From positions 31,730,348 to 31,794,347 of the forward strand of contig NC_089821.1 in NCBI RefSeq assembly GCF_035046505.1: a DNA stretch of 64,000 bases, written 5' to 3'. The stretch is from Tiliqua scincoides. Taxonomy: Eukaryota; Chordata; Lepidosauria; Squamata; Scincidae. Positions 52,861-64,000 of the stretch are shown here, piece after piece (within the stretch, counting starts at the first letter, position 1; every line of letters starts with the position of its first letter). Both the position numbers and the translations under genes were made by a program. The notes beneath the pieces were generated by a model. The model was given only the letters and a program-made list of their open reading frames with translations. It did no database searches and was not told the origin of the DNA.

Positions 52861-53326
52861 GTTTTAGGCAAAAAAACACAATCAAAAATTTTAATACAAA
52901 TATTTTTAAAAATTAACCAGAATTGAGTCAGACAGTGACAAATGATCAACTAGGACTTGCACCAGCTATCTATCTCTGGCACAAGTCCATGTTGATCTGT
53001 CCTGGCAGATCAGGCTTGGGAAGGAGGCCTGATCAGGATTCAGTGTGTACTGCAGCCAAACTCACTCCCTTCCTGGACCTGATCTGCCCTCCTCCCTGCC
53101 CTATCATCACTCCCTCCCACCCACCTTCTTCCATTCTGCGAAACCCAACCCTGTTCAATCCTCTCTCCGCTTCTCTCCAACCCCCTTCATAGGCTTCCAG
53201 TGGCCTCCTGGCGTCCACCCACATGCAGAAAGTCTCCAGTCTTCCCACCAGCACACTGGCAGCTTGCACTACCACAAAGCGCTTTATGGTGATTTTGTGG
53301 CAACTAACACCAGCAGAAGTGTTCTA
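52861..53326. other. No gene seen
   Basis: C- and T-rich stretch with open frames on both strands that look compositional. Confidence 0.4.
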
Positions 53327-53695
53327 TCATGGGCAGGAGGTCTGGTCTAGAGGGCAGAGCCTCCGTCTGCCTGAAGATAACATCCACAAGGTCGCCAGTT
53401 CGAGGCCACTGGCACCGTGCAACCTTGAAGCAGCTGACAAGCTGAAGCCGAGCTATTCCATCTGCTCTGAGCGTGGGAGGATGGAGGCCAGAATGTGAAG
53501 CCAGATCGGAACAAAACACCTGAATGTTGTGGTTCTTGAAAGAAAGAACCTTCTTTCAAATTGTAAAAATCCCTATTTAATAAGGCATTTAAATAAAAGC
53601 CTGCCTATGTAAACCACCTTGAATAAAGTCTTGAATAAAGACCAAGAAAGGCGGTATATAAATACCTGTTGTTGTTGTTGTTGTTGTTGTTGTTA
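53327..53695 (+). mobile_element. tRNA-derived SINE
   Basis: Head GGTCTGGTCTAGAGGGC (box A) and GGTCGCCAGTTCGAGGCC (box B, close to GGTTCGANNCC), body of about 230 bp, and 3' end AAAGGCGGTATATAAATACC followed by (TTG)n. Transcribed by RNA polymerase III in the family, with mobilisation by a LINE whose tail carries the GGCGGTATATAAAT motif. Confidence 0.85.
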
Positions 53696-53764
53696 TCATC
53701 AGCCTTTTCATACAATTTTCTGAATCCTAACAGAAGGATTTCTGAATCAAAAGAAAAGCCCAGC

Positions 53765-54375
53765 AGTCCAATCCTAACCAGCACTGAGATAGTGGGACCA
53801 GCACAGCCACATTCCATCCTAGGCTGGTAGTGAGCAGGCTGGAGTTCAAAGTAATGGGACATTTGTCCCCTTGCTCCATGAAAAGCCCCAGCCTGAGCAA
53901 TGGGTCTACTCAGACCTGTGCCAGCTAATTCACTGGCAAAGATTTGAGTGGAGCCATGTTGGGCTTTCAAGCCCGGAGAGGGGGATAGGATACACTACAG
54001 CAGTGTTTCTCAAACTGTGGGTGAGTTGTGACTCACCACTAGGTGAGTCATGAGCCAGTTTCAGGTGGGTCCCCATTCATTTCAATATTTTATTTTTTTA
54101 ATATATTAGTCTTGATGGTATCTGACTGCATTTGGGAAAATGCTACACACCTATACTTTTAACAAGCTACTGTGTATATTCTTCTAACAATGTTAGTAAA
54201 TGGGACTGACTCCTGGGTAAGTGTGGGTAGGATTGCAACCTAGGATTGTTAAAAAATTTTCCTGCTAGATGACATCACTTCCGGTGGGTCCTGACAGATT
54301 CTCATTCTAAAATGTGGGTCCTGGTGCTCATTGTGTGAGAACCACTGCACTACAGCATAATCCTACCCCTGCTAA
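53765..54375. mobile_element. CAATCCTA-type MITE carrying a hAT MITE
   Basis: AGTCCAATCCTAACCAGCAC starts it, and ATAATCCTACCCCTGC follows the hAT insert. The intervening hAT (54001-54347) duplicated CACTACAG, which places it as the later arrival. The outer right end is not sharp. Confidence 0.55.
54001..54347 (+). mobile_element. hAT MITE, perfect CACTACAG duplication
   Basis: CAGTGTTTCTCAAACTGTGG to GTGTGAGAACCACTG. CACTACAG at 53993-54000 and 54348-54355. Sister of 40886-41344, without the extra MITE. Confidence 0.93.
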
Positions 54376-54615
54376 TTGGGTAAGAGGCACTTTTTCAAGT
54401 GGGTGCTCCTCTTTTTTTAGCAGGGGGAGAGTAACTGGCCCACCTCACCCCAGCACTGTCTGTCTGCTGGTATTCTTTTGCATCTTTTTAGATTGTGAGC
54501 CCTATTGGGACCAGGAGCCATTAGATATTTGATTTTCTCTGTAAACCACTTTGTAAACTTTCTGCTGAAAAAGCGGTATATAAATACTGTTAATAATAAT
54601 AAATAATAATAATTG
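54366..54615 (+). mobile_element. SINE with AAAGCGGTATATAAATA tail
   Basis: CCCCTGCTAATTGGGTAAG to AAAAAGCGGTATATAAATAC-TG followed by (TAA)n. The body has TTTAGATTGTGAGCCC and CTCTGTAAACC. Same family as the minus-strand copy at 57890-58130. The tail resembles L2/CR1-type 3' ends. No clear RNA polymerase III boxes were seen, so it may instead be a short LINE 3' end. Confidence 0.75.
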
Positions 54616-56177
54616 CATGCACCAAGCCATCTATGCAGACTTGAGCCATGGCCATGCTCTCCATTTCTTCATGTCTCCCCCCCCCTTTGAAAGCATGCAC
54701 TTAATCCATGTATCCGCAAATGGAACCACTTTCAATTATACAGGCCTGCAAATTTGAGGGTCAGAAAAAGTTTTTTTCTAAATTTATGATGGTTTTATAT
54801 GAATTTGGGACTCTGATTCCCAAAATGACATCAGTTTTGCCCTATCACACCTTGTTTCAGAGATACTGCATTGCCTCCTTAGTGAATGGTTCAAGCAGCT
54901 TCTTCATGAGGCTATGCTGCTTCGCCAAAACTAGACATGATAAGGCAAAACCGACACCATTTTTGGAATCAGCACTCCAAATATACCCAGGAATAGGTCT
55001 GTCTTTTAAGACTGCAAAATGTGTGTTGGCTTGTTACCCTTCACACAGTCACTGAAATCTCTATGCAATTGATCTTACAAAGTAAACATTGCCCTTTCCT
55101 TGTTTTTCTATCTTTCAATAAAACCGACATACTTGTGGAAAACTCAGGTCTCCTGGTTACTGTCAGACTAATTGGAGGCCCTTTAAGGTTGTTTGCTCCT
55201 TCTAGTCAATGGTCCCAATACAGCCATTCACAGTGTTCTGGCCAATCTGGTCATAAATTCCCCAAATTTGGTTTTAATTCTGGGCTGGGAAAACCAGGAC
55301 CCTGGACTGTATATTTGCATCTGCAGTGGTAAACATGTGTTTCTGTGTGTGAGAGCAGTGCTGGCAAAGAAAAAGAGGGTTAGAGTTATTAAAAACCATT
55401 TTGGTTTGCTCAGGCCCTTGGCAGCACTTGACAGATTATTTATTGTGCTGTTTTCCTTGCCAGTTTTTACTTATTGATGTATTTTTAACTTGCTTTTATT
55501 GCTTTAACTGTTTTGCATTTGTTGTGAGCCACCTTGGAGTGACTTTCCATCTTTAGGCAGAAAGGTAGGATGGAACACTGGTAAATAAAGAAATGCGTTC
55601 CAGTAGCCCTGGCACTGTGCTCAGATGCCCTGCTACAAATGGACGAAGGCCTGACTGGTTCAGACAGTCTGGGGCTCATGGAAAATGCAACAGCAGCATA
55701 ATGAATATGGCCATTGTGTGAATTCAAACTGAAGCAAAACGTTCACTTGTGATACCCTGTTTCCTCCCACAACTTATCTTTATTAATAGCCAATCTCCTT
55801 GGCTACACCACCACATCATGTCCAAGAAGATTTTCTTGCTAGTACAGAGAGGGTGAGATAAGAATGATTGCCCTTATGTTGCCTCCCCAGCAAGATAAAT
55901 TTGGGGGGGGGGGTGTGTCATGAACTTGGCCAAATGTATGTGGGTGATTATGTAAGTGTGAACACTATTCATAACTCCTTTTTGGGTAAGAATTTCCAGA
56001 CAAAATGTATAGCAAGGCTTGTGAAGTGAGCAACTCAGTCATGTATTTCAAAATCCATCCATTCAGAAATCTAGAGAAGCTGAAGATGGATTCTGCATTC
56101 TTTTCTTTAAATTCCAAATTCTCCCACGTTTCATTCAGGCTTGGAGCATGTACAATTTATAATTATTCTCTGTCTTG
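54616..56177. other. No gene seen; L2 tail
   Basis: 55440-55590 (GTGAGCCACCTTGGAGTGAC, GGCAGAAAGGTAGGATGG) looks like an L2-type 3' UTR on the plus strand. The rest has no recognised features. Confidence 0.4.
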
Positions 56178-57510
56178 CAGGGATGTGCCAGAATACCTGT
56201 GCTGAATCACAAGTTGAGTCATGAGTCTTTGCCTCCTTGACTCAACTCACTCGCGAGTCATAACAGGTGGTCATCGTGACTCGTCCTGACCCTTTTTGAT
56301 AGTCATTTTGACAAGTCTGAGCCTTTACAAGAAGTGAGTCAGGCTGTGAGTCAGGTGCAGTTCCGCAGGAAAAAAATGGAGGTGCTGGTGGGAGTATGGG
56401 TGTGTCAGAGTTCTCATTTAACACTGCCTTGATGTTCCGCCCCATCTGCCATCAGTGAGGTGTTGGTCCTTCAGTTCATTTTCATTTTATTTATGTAAAC
56501 CGAAGCTCTGCTGTTATTTGAGTGAGTGCAGCAGTGCAGAAAGTGATTGGTTCCTTACAAACCACAGCAATGACCCTCCTGTTCAAATCACAACTCCAAT
56601 TCCACCTTCAGAAGGAGCACCAAGAGGCATGCCATGATCAACAGGGAGATATTCAAACTTAATGGTGGAGGGGACAGATATCTTAAGGAGACAGAAGCCG
56701 CAAGCAGGAGAGAGAGAGTCACTGGCAGTAGCTGGGAGGCTTATGTTACAACCCCCAATCCTTTGCAGCTCTACTCAGGACCATCAGTGAGGTATTATAA
56801 TAATATTAAGAAGTTGGTGCTTGCATGCACCTCAGGCATGAGCAACAGGTGAGTGCTGCTCCTGCCATGCTGGAATGCAAAGTGAGCTAGGAGGTTGGAA
56901 GGTGTTCCTCTTCTATTGCTAAGAAATGCCTCCTTTCTTGCCTCCCTAAAATGGGGTTTGCCTGCCTCCTTTGCCCCCTCCCTGGGCTTATCCAGTCATT
57001 TGTTCCTATTGCAAGAACCCCCTCTCCCCTTCATTGGGCTCCTCCTTTTCCCTTGTCCAGAGATAAAAAAGCAGGCCATCCATTTGGCCAATCAATTGTC
57101 TGTTCTTCCAAGATGGACAAGAGAGCCCATTCCCCCCCCCCATGTCCTGGCTGCCCCCACCTTCTTCTGGTTCCTTCCCCAGCCTTGTTAAGTCTCTCCT
57201 CCACTCCCCCAGCCCCTGCCTCCTGGAGCCAAGCTACCCTCCTTCCACCAAGTCTGCTGCTAGCGCTGGTTTGAATGTCAACTTCTGGATCACCCACAAG
57301 GTCTTTTGGGGCAATGTGGAAGCAATGAAAAAAATAGTAAGCAAGTATGCACAGGCACAAAACCGGGTTGGGGACACAAAAACCACAAGTGTGACACAAG
57401 TTGATATGAGTCACGACTCTTTTCCAAGTCACTACCCCAAGTCACGAGTCAGGACCCGAGTCAGTTACATGCAAAAACGTGTGTTTTTGAGACTCGAGTT
57501 TTTATGAGCC
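56178..57510. mobile_element. Candidate element with GAGTCA arrays at both ends
   Basis: Starts CAGGGATGTGCC. Seven GAGTC/GACTC words lie in 56215-56365 and at least five more in 57405-57490. Subterminal repeats like these are typical of hAT-type transposons, where transposase binds. The right terminus is missing, perhaps cut by the CR1 at 57523. No target duplication could be confirmed. Confidence 0.4.
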
Positions 57511-57760
57511 AAGTTCCCATCATAAGAACATGAGAACATAAGAAGAGCCCCGCTAGATCAGGCCAAGGACCCATCTAGTTCAGCTTCCTGTATCTCACAG
57601 TGGCCCACCAAATGCCCCAGGGAGCACACAAGAAAACAGAAACAACCTGCATCCTTGTGCCTTCCCCTGCATCAGGCAATCAGAGGCAGCTTGCCTCTAA
57701 AACCAAGAGCTTACACATACCTACTATGACTTGCAACCCATAATGAACTTTTCCTCCAGA

Positions 57761-58130
<370 letters not shown>

Positions 58131-58343
58131 GTCCAGTCCCCACATCCTGTGGCAAGGAGTTCCACAAACTAATTACACACTGGGTAAAGAAATATTTTCT
58201 TCTGTCTGTAGTAACTCTCCCAACACTCAACTTTCGTGGATGTCCCCTGGTTCTGGTGTTATGTGAGAGGGAAAAGAGCGTCTCTCTATCCACTCTGACC
58301 ATCCCCTGCATGATTTTGTATGTCTCAATCATGTCCCCCCTGC

Positions 58344-59537
58344 TGTTTTGTACCTTTTGTTTGTTTTGTTCCAGGTGTACTAATGCAGATTCAATTGACA
58401 AAAACCATTTTTGCCTTTTCCTGTCCTGAGCCAGACTGGAGTTATATGTCCAGGTTCAGAGTTCACAGTCCAGTCATGGAGGACCTATGGGTAATATGGA
58501 AACAAGTCAGATCAATCTAATCTATGCTCAAAATATTTCCACCCAGAAATCTATAGAGTAAAAAAGAGGCTCTAATGAGGCTGTCACACTTCATTAGCAC
58601 ATTTAATTGCCACTGTTTATATGATTTGAAAACCTTTTCCAATTGGTGGCTATAATGGCAAAACTTTCCAAAGCAGCTGAGGTTTGCATTTGGCAGCCAC
58701 CTCCACATGGATCTGATTCCAGGGCTAGAGCTAAAGAATGTCGCTCAGGGAAATAGCAGAAGGCTATAAGAGGAGGCACCTGGAAAATAACAAGATGGAT
58801 ATTAATAACCCAGAACACACCCTTGACTTTAACACGCACACCGGAGAAGCAAACGGAGGGATTTACGTGAACATTGGCAAAGTCATCGCAGACTATCGGC
58901 TTGTCTCAGAAGAATAAAAGACCTTGCTTTTATTCAGCCTGTCTTAGGTAAGCCTCACTCATTTCCACTGGCCTTGCACCAACTGGAAACTTTGAGGATT
59001 AAGCTGTTTTTTAAAAAATTTTTTGCAGGATCTGAATTTCCAGGATACTTTTACTGTGCATTTCACACCAAGTCAAAACAATGTTGAATCCGACTTCCAA
59101 ACGGCTGCTACTTATATATTTTTCCGGTGACTTTAAGCTGGAACTGATGGATGCCTTCACCTTAGTTCTTCTCCAAGCTTGCTACTAGACTATTTTTACT
59201 CTCATACTGCTCAGGCATTTCACAGCAAGAAATACAAACACAGAATACACTATCAGTATGGGCATTAGCATACAGGATTACTTGAATCGTATAGTTGACC
59301 CAGGCTGTGGCAAGGGGAAAAGTGCTGGAAAGTAGGGAAGAGGAAGGGTGAAAACTAGTCCATGTCTTGGGCTGCCAACTTGCCAAAAATGACAATTTAT
59401 CAAGCGTGTTGCTTTTTCTTCAGGCAGAAGGGCAGCAAAGATTAATTTCAGGGCATTCTGGGTCACTTCTGGGCTCTGCCCCTCTACAGATGGGTACCCA
59501 TCCTGGCATCAGAAATCACAGATTTTTGAATATGTCC
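58344..59537. other. No gene seen
   Basis: Unique sequence with no clear coding frame or repeat end. Confidence 0.4.
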
Positions 59538-59699
59538 ATAAGAACATAAGAACAGCCCCACTGGATCAGGCCATAGGCCCATCTAGTCCAGCTTCCTGTA
59601 TGTCACAGTGGCCCACCAAATGCCCCAGGGAGCACACCAGATAACAAGAGACCTCATCCTAGTGCCCTCCCTTGCATCTGGCATTCTGACATAGCTCAT
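59538..59699 (-). mobile_element. CR1 LINE 3'-end fragment
   Basis: ATAAGAACATAAGAACAGCC to CATCTGGCATTCTGACATAG. UTR only, about 160 bp. Confidence 0.9.
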
Positions 59700-60866
59700 C
59701 CAGCCAGACAAACTTTAGCAGTGTCCTATGGATTTATTTAAAAATACAAAGAGTATGTAAGGACCTTGTTAAACTGAAATCTGGGCAGTATTGTTCTTTA
59801 ATATATCTCTGCCTTTTGCCTCAAGCTCCTTGTGCAGCTGGTTGAAAGAAAAAAGGCCAGAGGATCCTGCATAAGGTCATGTTTTCATTGCATCTTCCTT
59901 TCGGTCCTTATCAGCCCATGACCTCCTAGAGCCTCAAATAGTCCACCAAATTTCTCCCATTACCTGGTTGAACAGCCACTACCTTGGCTGCTCTTCTCAC
60001 TCCCTGGATTCAGAAAGAATGGCATGGGGCTAAACAGGAAATGTAGAGGAGGAAAGACTCGCCTCTGCCATACTTCCTCTCTGTTTCCCCCTTTGAATCC
60101 AGGGAGGAAGAAAAGCAGTAGAGGTGGCTATGTGGATGGAGGTAGGGGAGCCATGCCAATCTAGTCTGACACAGATACCTTACCCCCCGGTGGCTTCATG
60201 GGTATGCCCTGTTCCTTCCCCTGCAGTGTGAGTTCTTAAGCTGCTGTAGAGGGGCAGACATTGGATCTTTATAGTTATTAACATGTAACAGATTAGCAGA
60301 TCTGAGGATCCTGAGCGTGGAGCCAACACATCTATTCTTACTACCTGTGGACAGATGTAATTACTGGAGCAGATTTCTCCTGCTGCTCTAACTAAGCTGA
60401 GCTATGACTCATCTGATATAGGTGACACGGGTGTGAGGAGAGAGGAAGGCAAGTCAGAGATGCACATGGTGAGTGAGGATGTGATAGAAGTAAAAATAAT
60501 ATGGCAGTCCAGACAGAGAAACCTAGGTGGGAGATGAAGAGCTGATGCCTTATGAAACTTGTGAAGCAAGCAGAACATTGGGAGAAGGGAGTCTATGCAG
60601 CAACTGGAGGAGCCAGGAAGCAGGAAGAAGCAGAGTAAAAGACATGTGCAGGGAAGCAACAAAAGATGAGCTCTGTATGGGAGGGAGAAATGAGATGAGA
60701 AAACACACAGGAATGTTAACATGAGCAAGGCAAGTAAGTGGCCGCCTAACCCTCATGGGCAGCTTTATCCAGCCTCTCTGAATAGATCTGTAAAAATAAC
60801 TAGGCTTGTGCTATATAGGAAACAGAATATGGACACACAGTGAATGGACTGGCACCACACAGGGCT
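59700..60866. other. No gene seen
   Basis: No repeat ends or coding signal. A purine-rich stretch at 60420-60720 explains the long minus frames there. Confidence 0.4.
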
Positions 60867-60874
60867 ATTTAAAC

Positions 60875-61240
60875 CAGGGGTGTCAAAATAAGGCCTGGGG
60901 ACCGGATGCAGCCTGCCGAAGTTCTTTATACGGCCCTCAGTCATGCCCAACATCTCCATCAGTTGCTCTCAGCTACTGAGCTGGGCTGAGGTGTCACTGC
61001 TGAAAGGGCAACCCATGTGAGAATTGGGCTCTCCCATATCTCGAAAATATGATCAAGATTTGCATATTTTGTCTTCTGTCATTTGCAGCTAATGAGTTCC
61101 TAAGAAAGGAAAAAAAACTGCCTATTTCTGGTCATGACTTGCTTAATGATGTCACTTCCTGCTTTATGACATCACTCCTGGCCCTCAGCAGGTATCATGA
61201 AACCTATTCGGCCCACTGAATGAAACAGGCTTGACACCCA
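60875..61240 (-). mobile_element. hAT MITE, inverted sister of 28764-29088
   Basis: CAGGGGTGTCAAAATAAGG to CAGGCTTGACACCCA (right tip damaged), with near-duplication ATTTAAAC/ATTCAAAC (60867-60874, 61241-61248). Internal CTCCCATATCTCG and TTTATGACATCACT match the sister. Confidence 0.85.
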
Positions 61241-61263
61241 ATTCAAACCTTATAGGGGACCTA

Positions 61264-61442
61264 GGGCCCAGTCCTATTCAACTTACCAGCATCAATGCAG
61301 CTGCAGCGTTGTCCCTAAGTAAGGGAACAAATGTTCCCTTACCATGAGGAGGCCTCCATGACTGCCCCTACAACGCAGGATGCAGAATATGCTTTGTTGG
61401 CATGGTTGCCTCAATGCTGGAAAGTTGGATAGGTTTGGTCCC
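61264..61442. mobile_element. 180-bp-family MITE abutting a 90-bp MITE
   Basis: GGGCCCAGTCCTATTCAAC to GGAAAGTTGGATAGGTTTGG-TCCC. The next MITE starts one base later. Confidence 0.75.
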
Positions 61443-61443
61443 A

Positions 61444-61532
61444 GGCTGTAATCCTTAAACACTTACCTGAGAGTAAGTTCCACTGAACACAGTAGGACTT
61501 ATTCCTGAGTAAACATGTACTGGATGGTGCTA
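61444..61532. mobile_element. 90-bp palindromic MITE
   Basis: GGCTGTAATCCTTAAACAC to GTACTGGATGGTGCTA, followed by TTA. Diverged; third example of a MITE placed directly beside another. Confidence 0.65.
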
Positions 61533-64000
61533 TTAGACTGTAAATGGGAAACAGCCTAGGATTCATACGCAACCTGTGTGAAGGATTACTCAGGAGTTTT
61601 TACACCAATAACTACTTCCTTAGCACAGGAATGGGCTAGCTGTGAACAAATCAGCACTAGAGGTTAGCCAAAGTTTAGCTACTGAAGGTGAGCATGGTTC
61701 TGACCCTTAATAAGATTCCCACAAGTCAACTCCACTGGAATTCATATGACTTCATCTGAACTTATGCAGAAGATTTTGGCTACTATAGATGCAAAAGGCT
61801 CCCTCTCCATTGCTCATCCCTGGAGTCCGTACCATTGAACAACCTGGCACATTAGCCGCTTTTAATATAGCACATGTATAAATTCAAAACACCATAACTT
61901 ACTGTAACTGCTTCCAAGCAAAACAGCCCTGTAGCCTTATACTCTCAGCTCTCAGAACTCCAGGAGTCCTATAATAACATGTCACTCAAGAAATGGACTA
62001 TTTCTGCTTAGTGTGTCAGCTGGAATTTTGCAGCTGCTTTCCTCAACACAATATAGAACATGATAGATGAATTTCTGCCAGCTTAGAGGTTGGATCTCAT
62101 TTTACTGAGTCGGAATGAATTCACTGAACCACTCGCCCTCAGCTGGGAAAAGATTAAACAGATAAGAGTAGTAGGCCTTTCCACCAGTGTTAATTCGGGG
62201 AGCTTGTTTGAATATAGCAGCCTGCCTTCCTCCCAGCACAAGTCACTTTTCCTTAAAATGGTAGGACCAGAATGTGTCGTAAACTGTGTGCTGAGGTTCT
62301 TGGAGAGATCTCGGGTTTCATTATCGAGATCTTATCCAGTGCATCCAGGTGCAGCACGTATTATTTCCAATGAGGGAGGCCAGGCTCCAATGATGTGTTT
62401 GAGTGCATCTGGAAAAGTAGTTCCCCTACTTCTAATAGTTCTGTACAGTAGCACAGTGGTTTTCAAATAATCTATCTTCAACAAGTCCTTTCCAAATTCC
62501 CTTGGCCACTCCAGAATGTCTATAGAACATTTTGGAAAATATTTTAAGATGCACAGTCAGTTTACAGGCAGCACTGGTCAGGTCTGCTGGACCTCATCAT
62601 TATCTTCCGCAAGCTAAGAGTACACCCTCAAATACTCCATCTCCAGTGGCTCTGCTTTGCAGGCTAAGATTGACAGCATGCAATGTTATGCCAGACTGTC
62701 CTGAAAATCAGCACAAGACTACCAGCACAGAGGCCTAAAATGGGTAGGACTGAAAATGTATTGGGAGAGAAGAAGCCTTTGTCCAAATCTGAAACTCCTT
62801 AGACAACATTCCTGGCTCCTGGTCAGTGTAACATTTAGGTATCTTATGCCACAAAAGTTGTGGCATAAGCTGAAATGGTCTTATTACTCCGAACATGATC
62901 CTTAACTATAGATGCCAAGACAAAGGACCCCATGCAGGTAAAACAAAAGCCTCACAGATGGAGAGCTGCAAGGATTACTTCTAGGATTGCTTCCACATCA
63001 TAGCCCTAACTAAAATGGTGGGTCCATAGATTCCTTATACAGTTCTTAAATCTCCAGCATTGCCCTCCACACTGCCAATAACCTTCTGTAATAATGTTAA
63101 CTCCAAAACAGATTTCAAGTCTGCAAAGGTCCTTTTTAATGTAGGTTCAGGCCCCTTTGCTTTATGATGTGTTTCAAATTAGTTTGGACAATTCAGAGAT
63201 ACTGCGTTTCTTCAAGTCTTGCCCTTGAACAGGCCTTCTGTGTTCTTTTATGCAAACCGAAATTAAGAAAATGAGAACGATGGTGCTATATGATACCGAT
63301 CAAGACAGTATTTGCTCTTCTTTCCAGCAGAGGCTCAATCCTTTTCAGTGCCAGGCCGCAAATCTTACGCTAGTTTCTCCTATTCTGGGAATAACAATGA
63401 CTGGCTTTTCATCTGAGGCTTCTGCTAGCAACTCCATCATCAGGGAGCAGAGATGTTTGCCTCGATTTGATAGGGTACCAGATCCAGTGTAATTATTTGA
63501 CTTTCATCTCAAGACTCCTTTGTTTCTCTCTATCTCATCCCTTCACCCTAACAATTTTTCCTAGCACACAACACGAAGCCCAAGGGGTTGGATGAGATAT
63601 TTTTTATTGTGCTGTGACTTCCCAGCATATTAACTTGCTGAGGGTGCAGTGTACTTTCATAGCTGCAACTCCTTACATCTGGAAGCAATTTTAATTTGAT
63701 TCTGCTATAGTAAATCCATTGCTAGTTAGAACATTGCATTGACACATTATTTAAATTGTCCTTTTCCAGAAGGCTAGCCATGTCAGTTGCAGCAAAAACA
63801 GCAAAGACACTTGCAGTACCTTAAAGACACACTGATTTATTGGTGCATACTCTTTCTTATGTTCCAATAAATCTGTTAGTCTTAAGACAAACTTAAGGCT
63901 CTTTGTTGTATGTTTTCTTGAGGTCCTTGAGAAAGGGCAAGATGCAGGTATAATTAACCTGCAACCTTTTTTTTAATGATGAATGGGGGATAGGAAGAGT
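61533..64000. other. No gene seen
   Basis: Unique AT-rich sequence. Frames at 62090-62470 and 63250-63492 show no recognised domain and no splice-flanked structure. Confidence 0.4.

Overview
The window reads as vertebrate nuclear DNA, most probably from a squamate reptile. The evidence is many CR1-clade LINEs ending in TTCTTATGTTCTTAT, an L2-type LINE, SINEs with a 5S rRNA head, dense hAT-type MITEs, and one CpG-island first exon. There are no operons, bacterial genes or CRISPR arrays. The species assignment is an inference.

Only one piece of host gene can be supported: a minus-strand first exon near 23.6 kb (MWLLWLLLGSAG, then a GTGAGT splice donor) inside a CpG-rich stretch of about 0.8 kb. 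It would encode the signal peptide of a secreted or membrane protein. The rest of that gene would lie leftwards, under the repeats of 1-23 kb or outside the window. I could not recognise further exons.

Layout: 0.5-4 kb is a hAT-like element filled by CR1 sequence. 6.2-6.6 kb is a hAT MITE. 6.9-13.5 kb is a three-layer nest: a CR1 on the plus strand holds a second, different LINE (10-bp target duplication CACGAAAAAG), which itself holds a nearly whole CR1 ORF2 on the minus strand. 13.7-18.7 kb has a minisatellite, another hAT MITE, a CR1 3' end and an L2 3' end. 22.7-24.4 kb has a small hAT MITE, the CpG island and exon 1, and a chain of three short palindromic MITEs. 24.4-64 kb is intergenic or intronic DNA packed with MITEs (8-bp and 3-bp duplications), CR1 3' ends, two 5S-headed SINEs, two copies of a roughly 490-bp non-autonomous retroposon, a tRNA-derived SINE and microsatellites.

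The most interesting theme is a guild of retroposons sharing one 3' end. The second LINE, both 5S-headed SINEs and both 490-bp elements finish with the same tail, which folds as a 5-bp stem (AGTCT/AGACT) whose stem is invariant in all six copies while the 4-nt loop varies. A second theme is the 90-bp and 180-bp palindromic MITEs, which insert next to one another in chains that keep the same 3-bp target (TTA or TGA) at every junction. Two CR1 copies also share a nonsense codon at the same place in ORF2, while two others share a frame change, which suggests that a defective master lineage has been copied.
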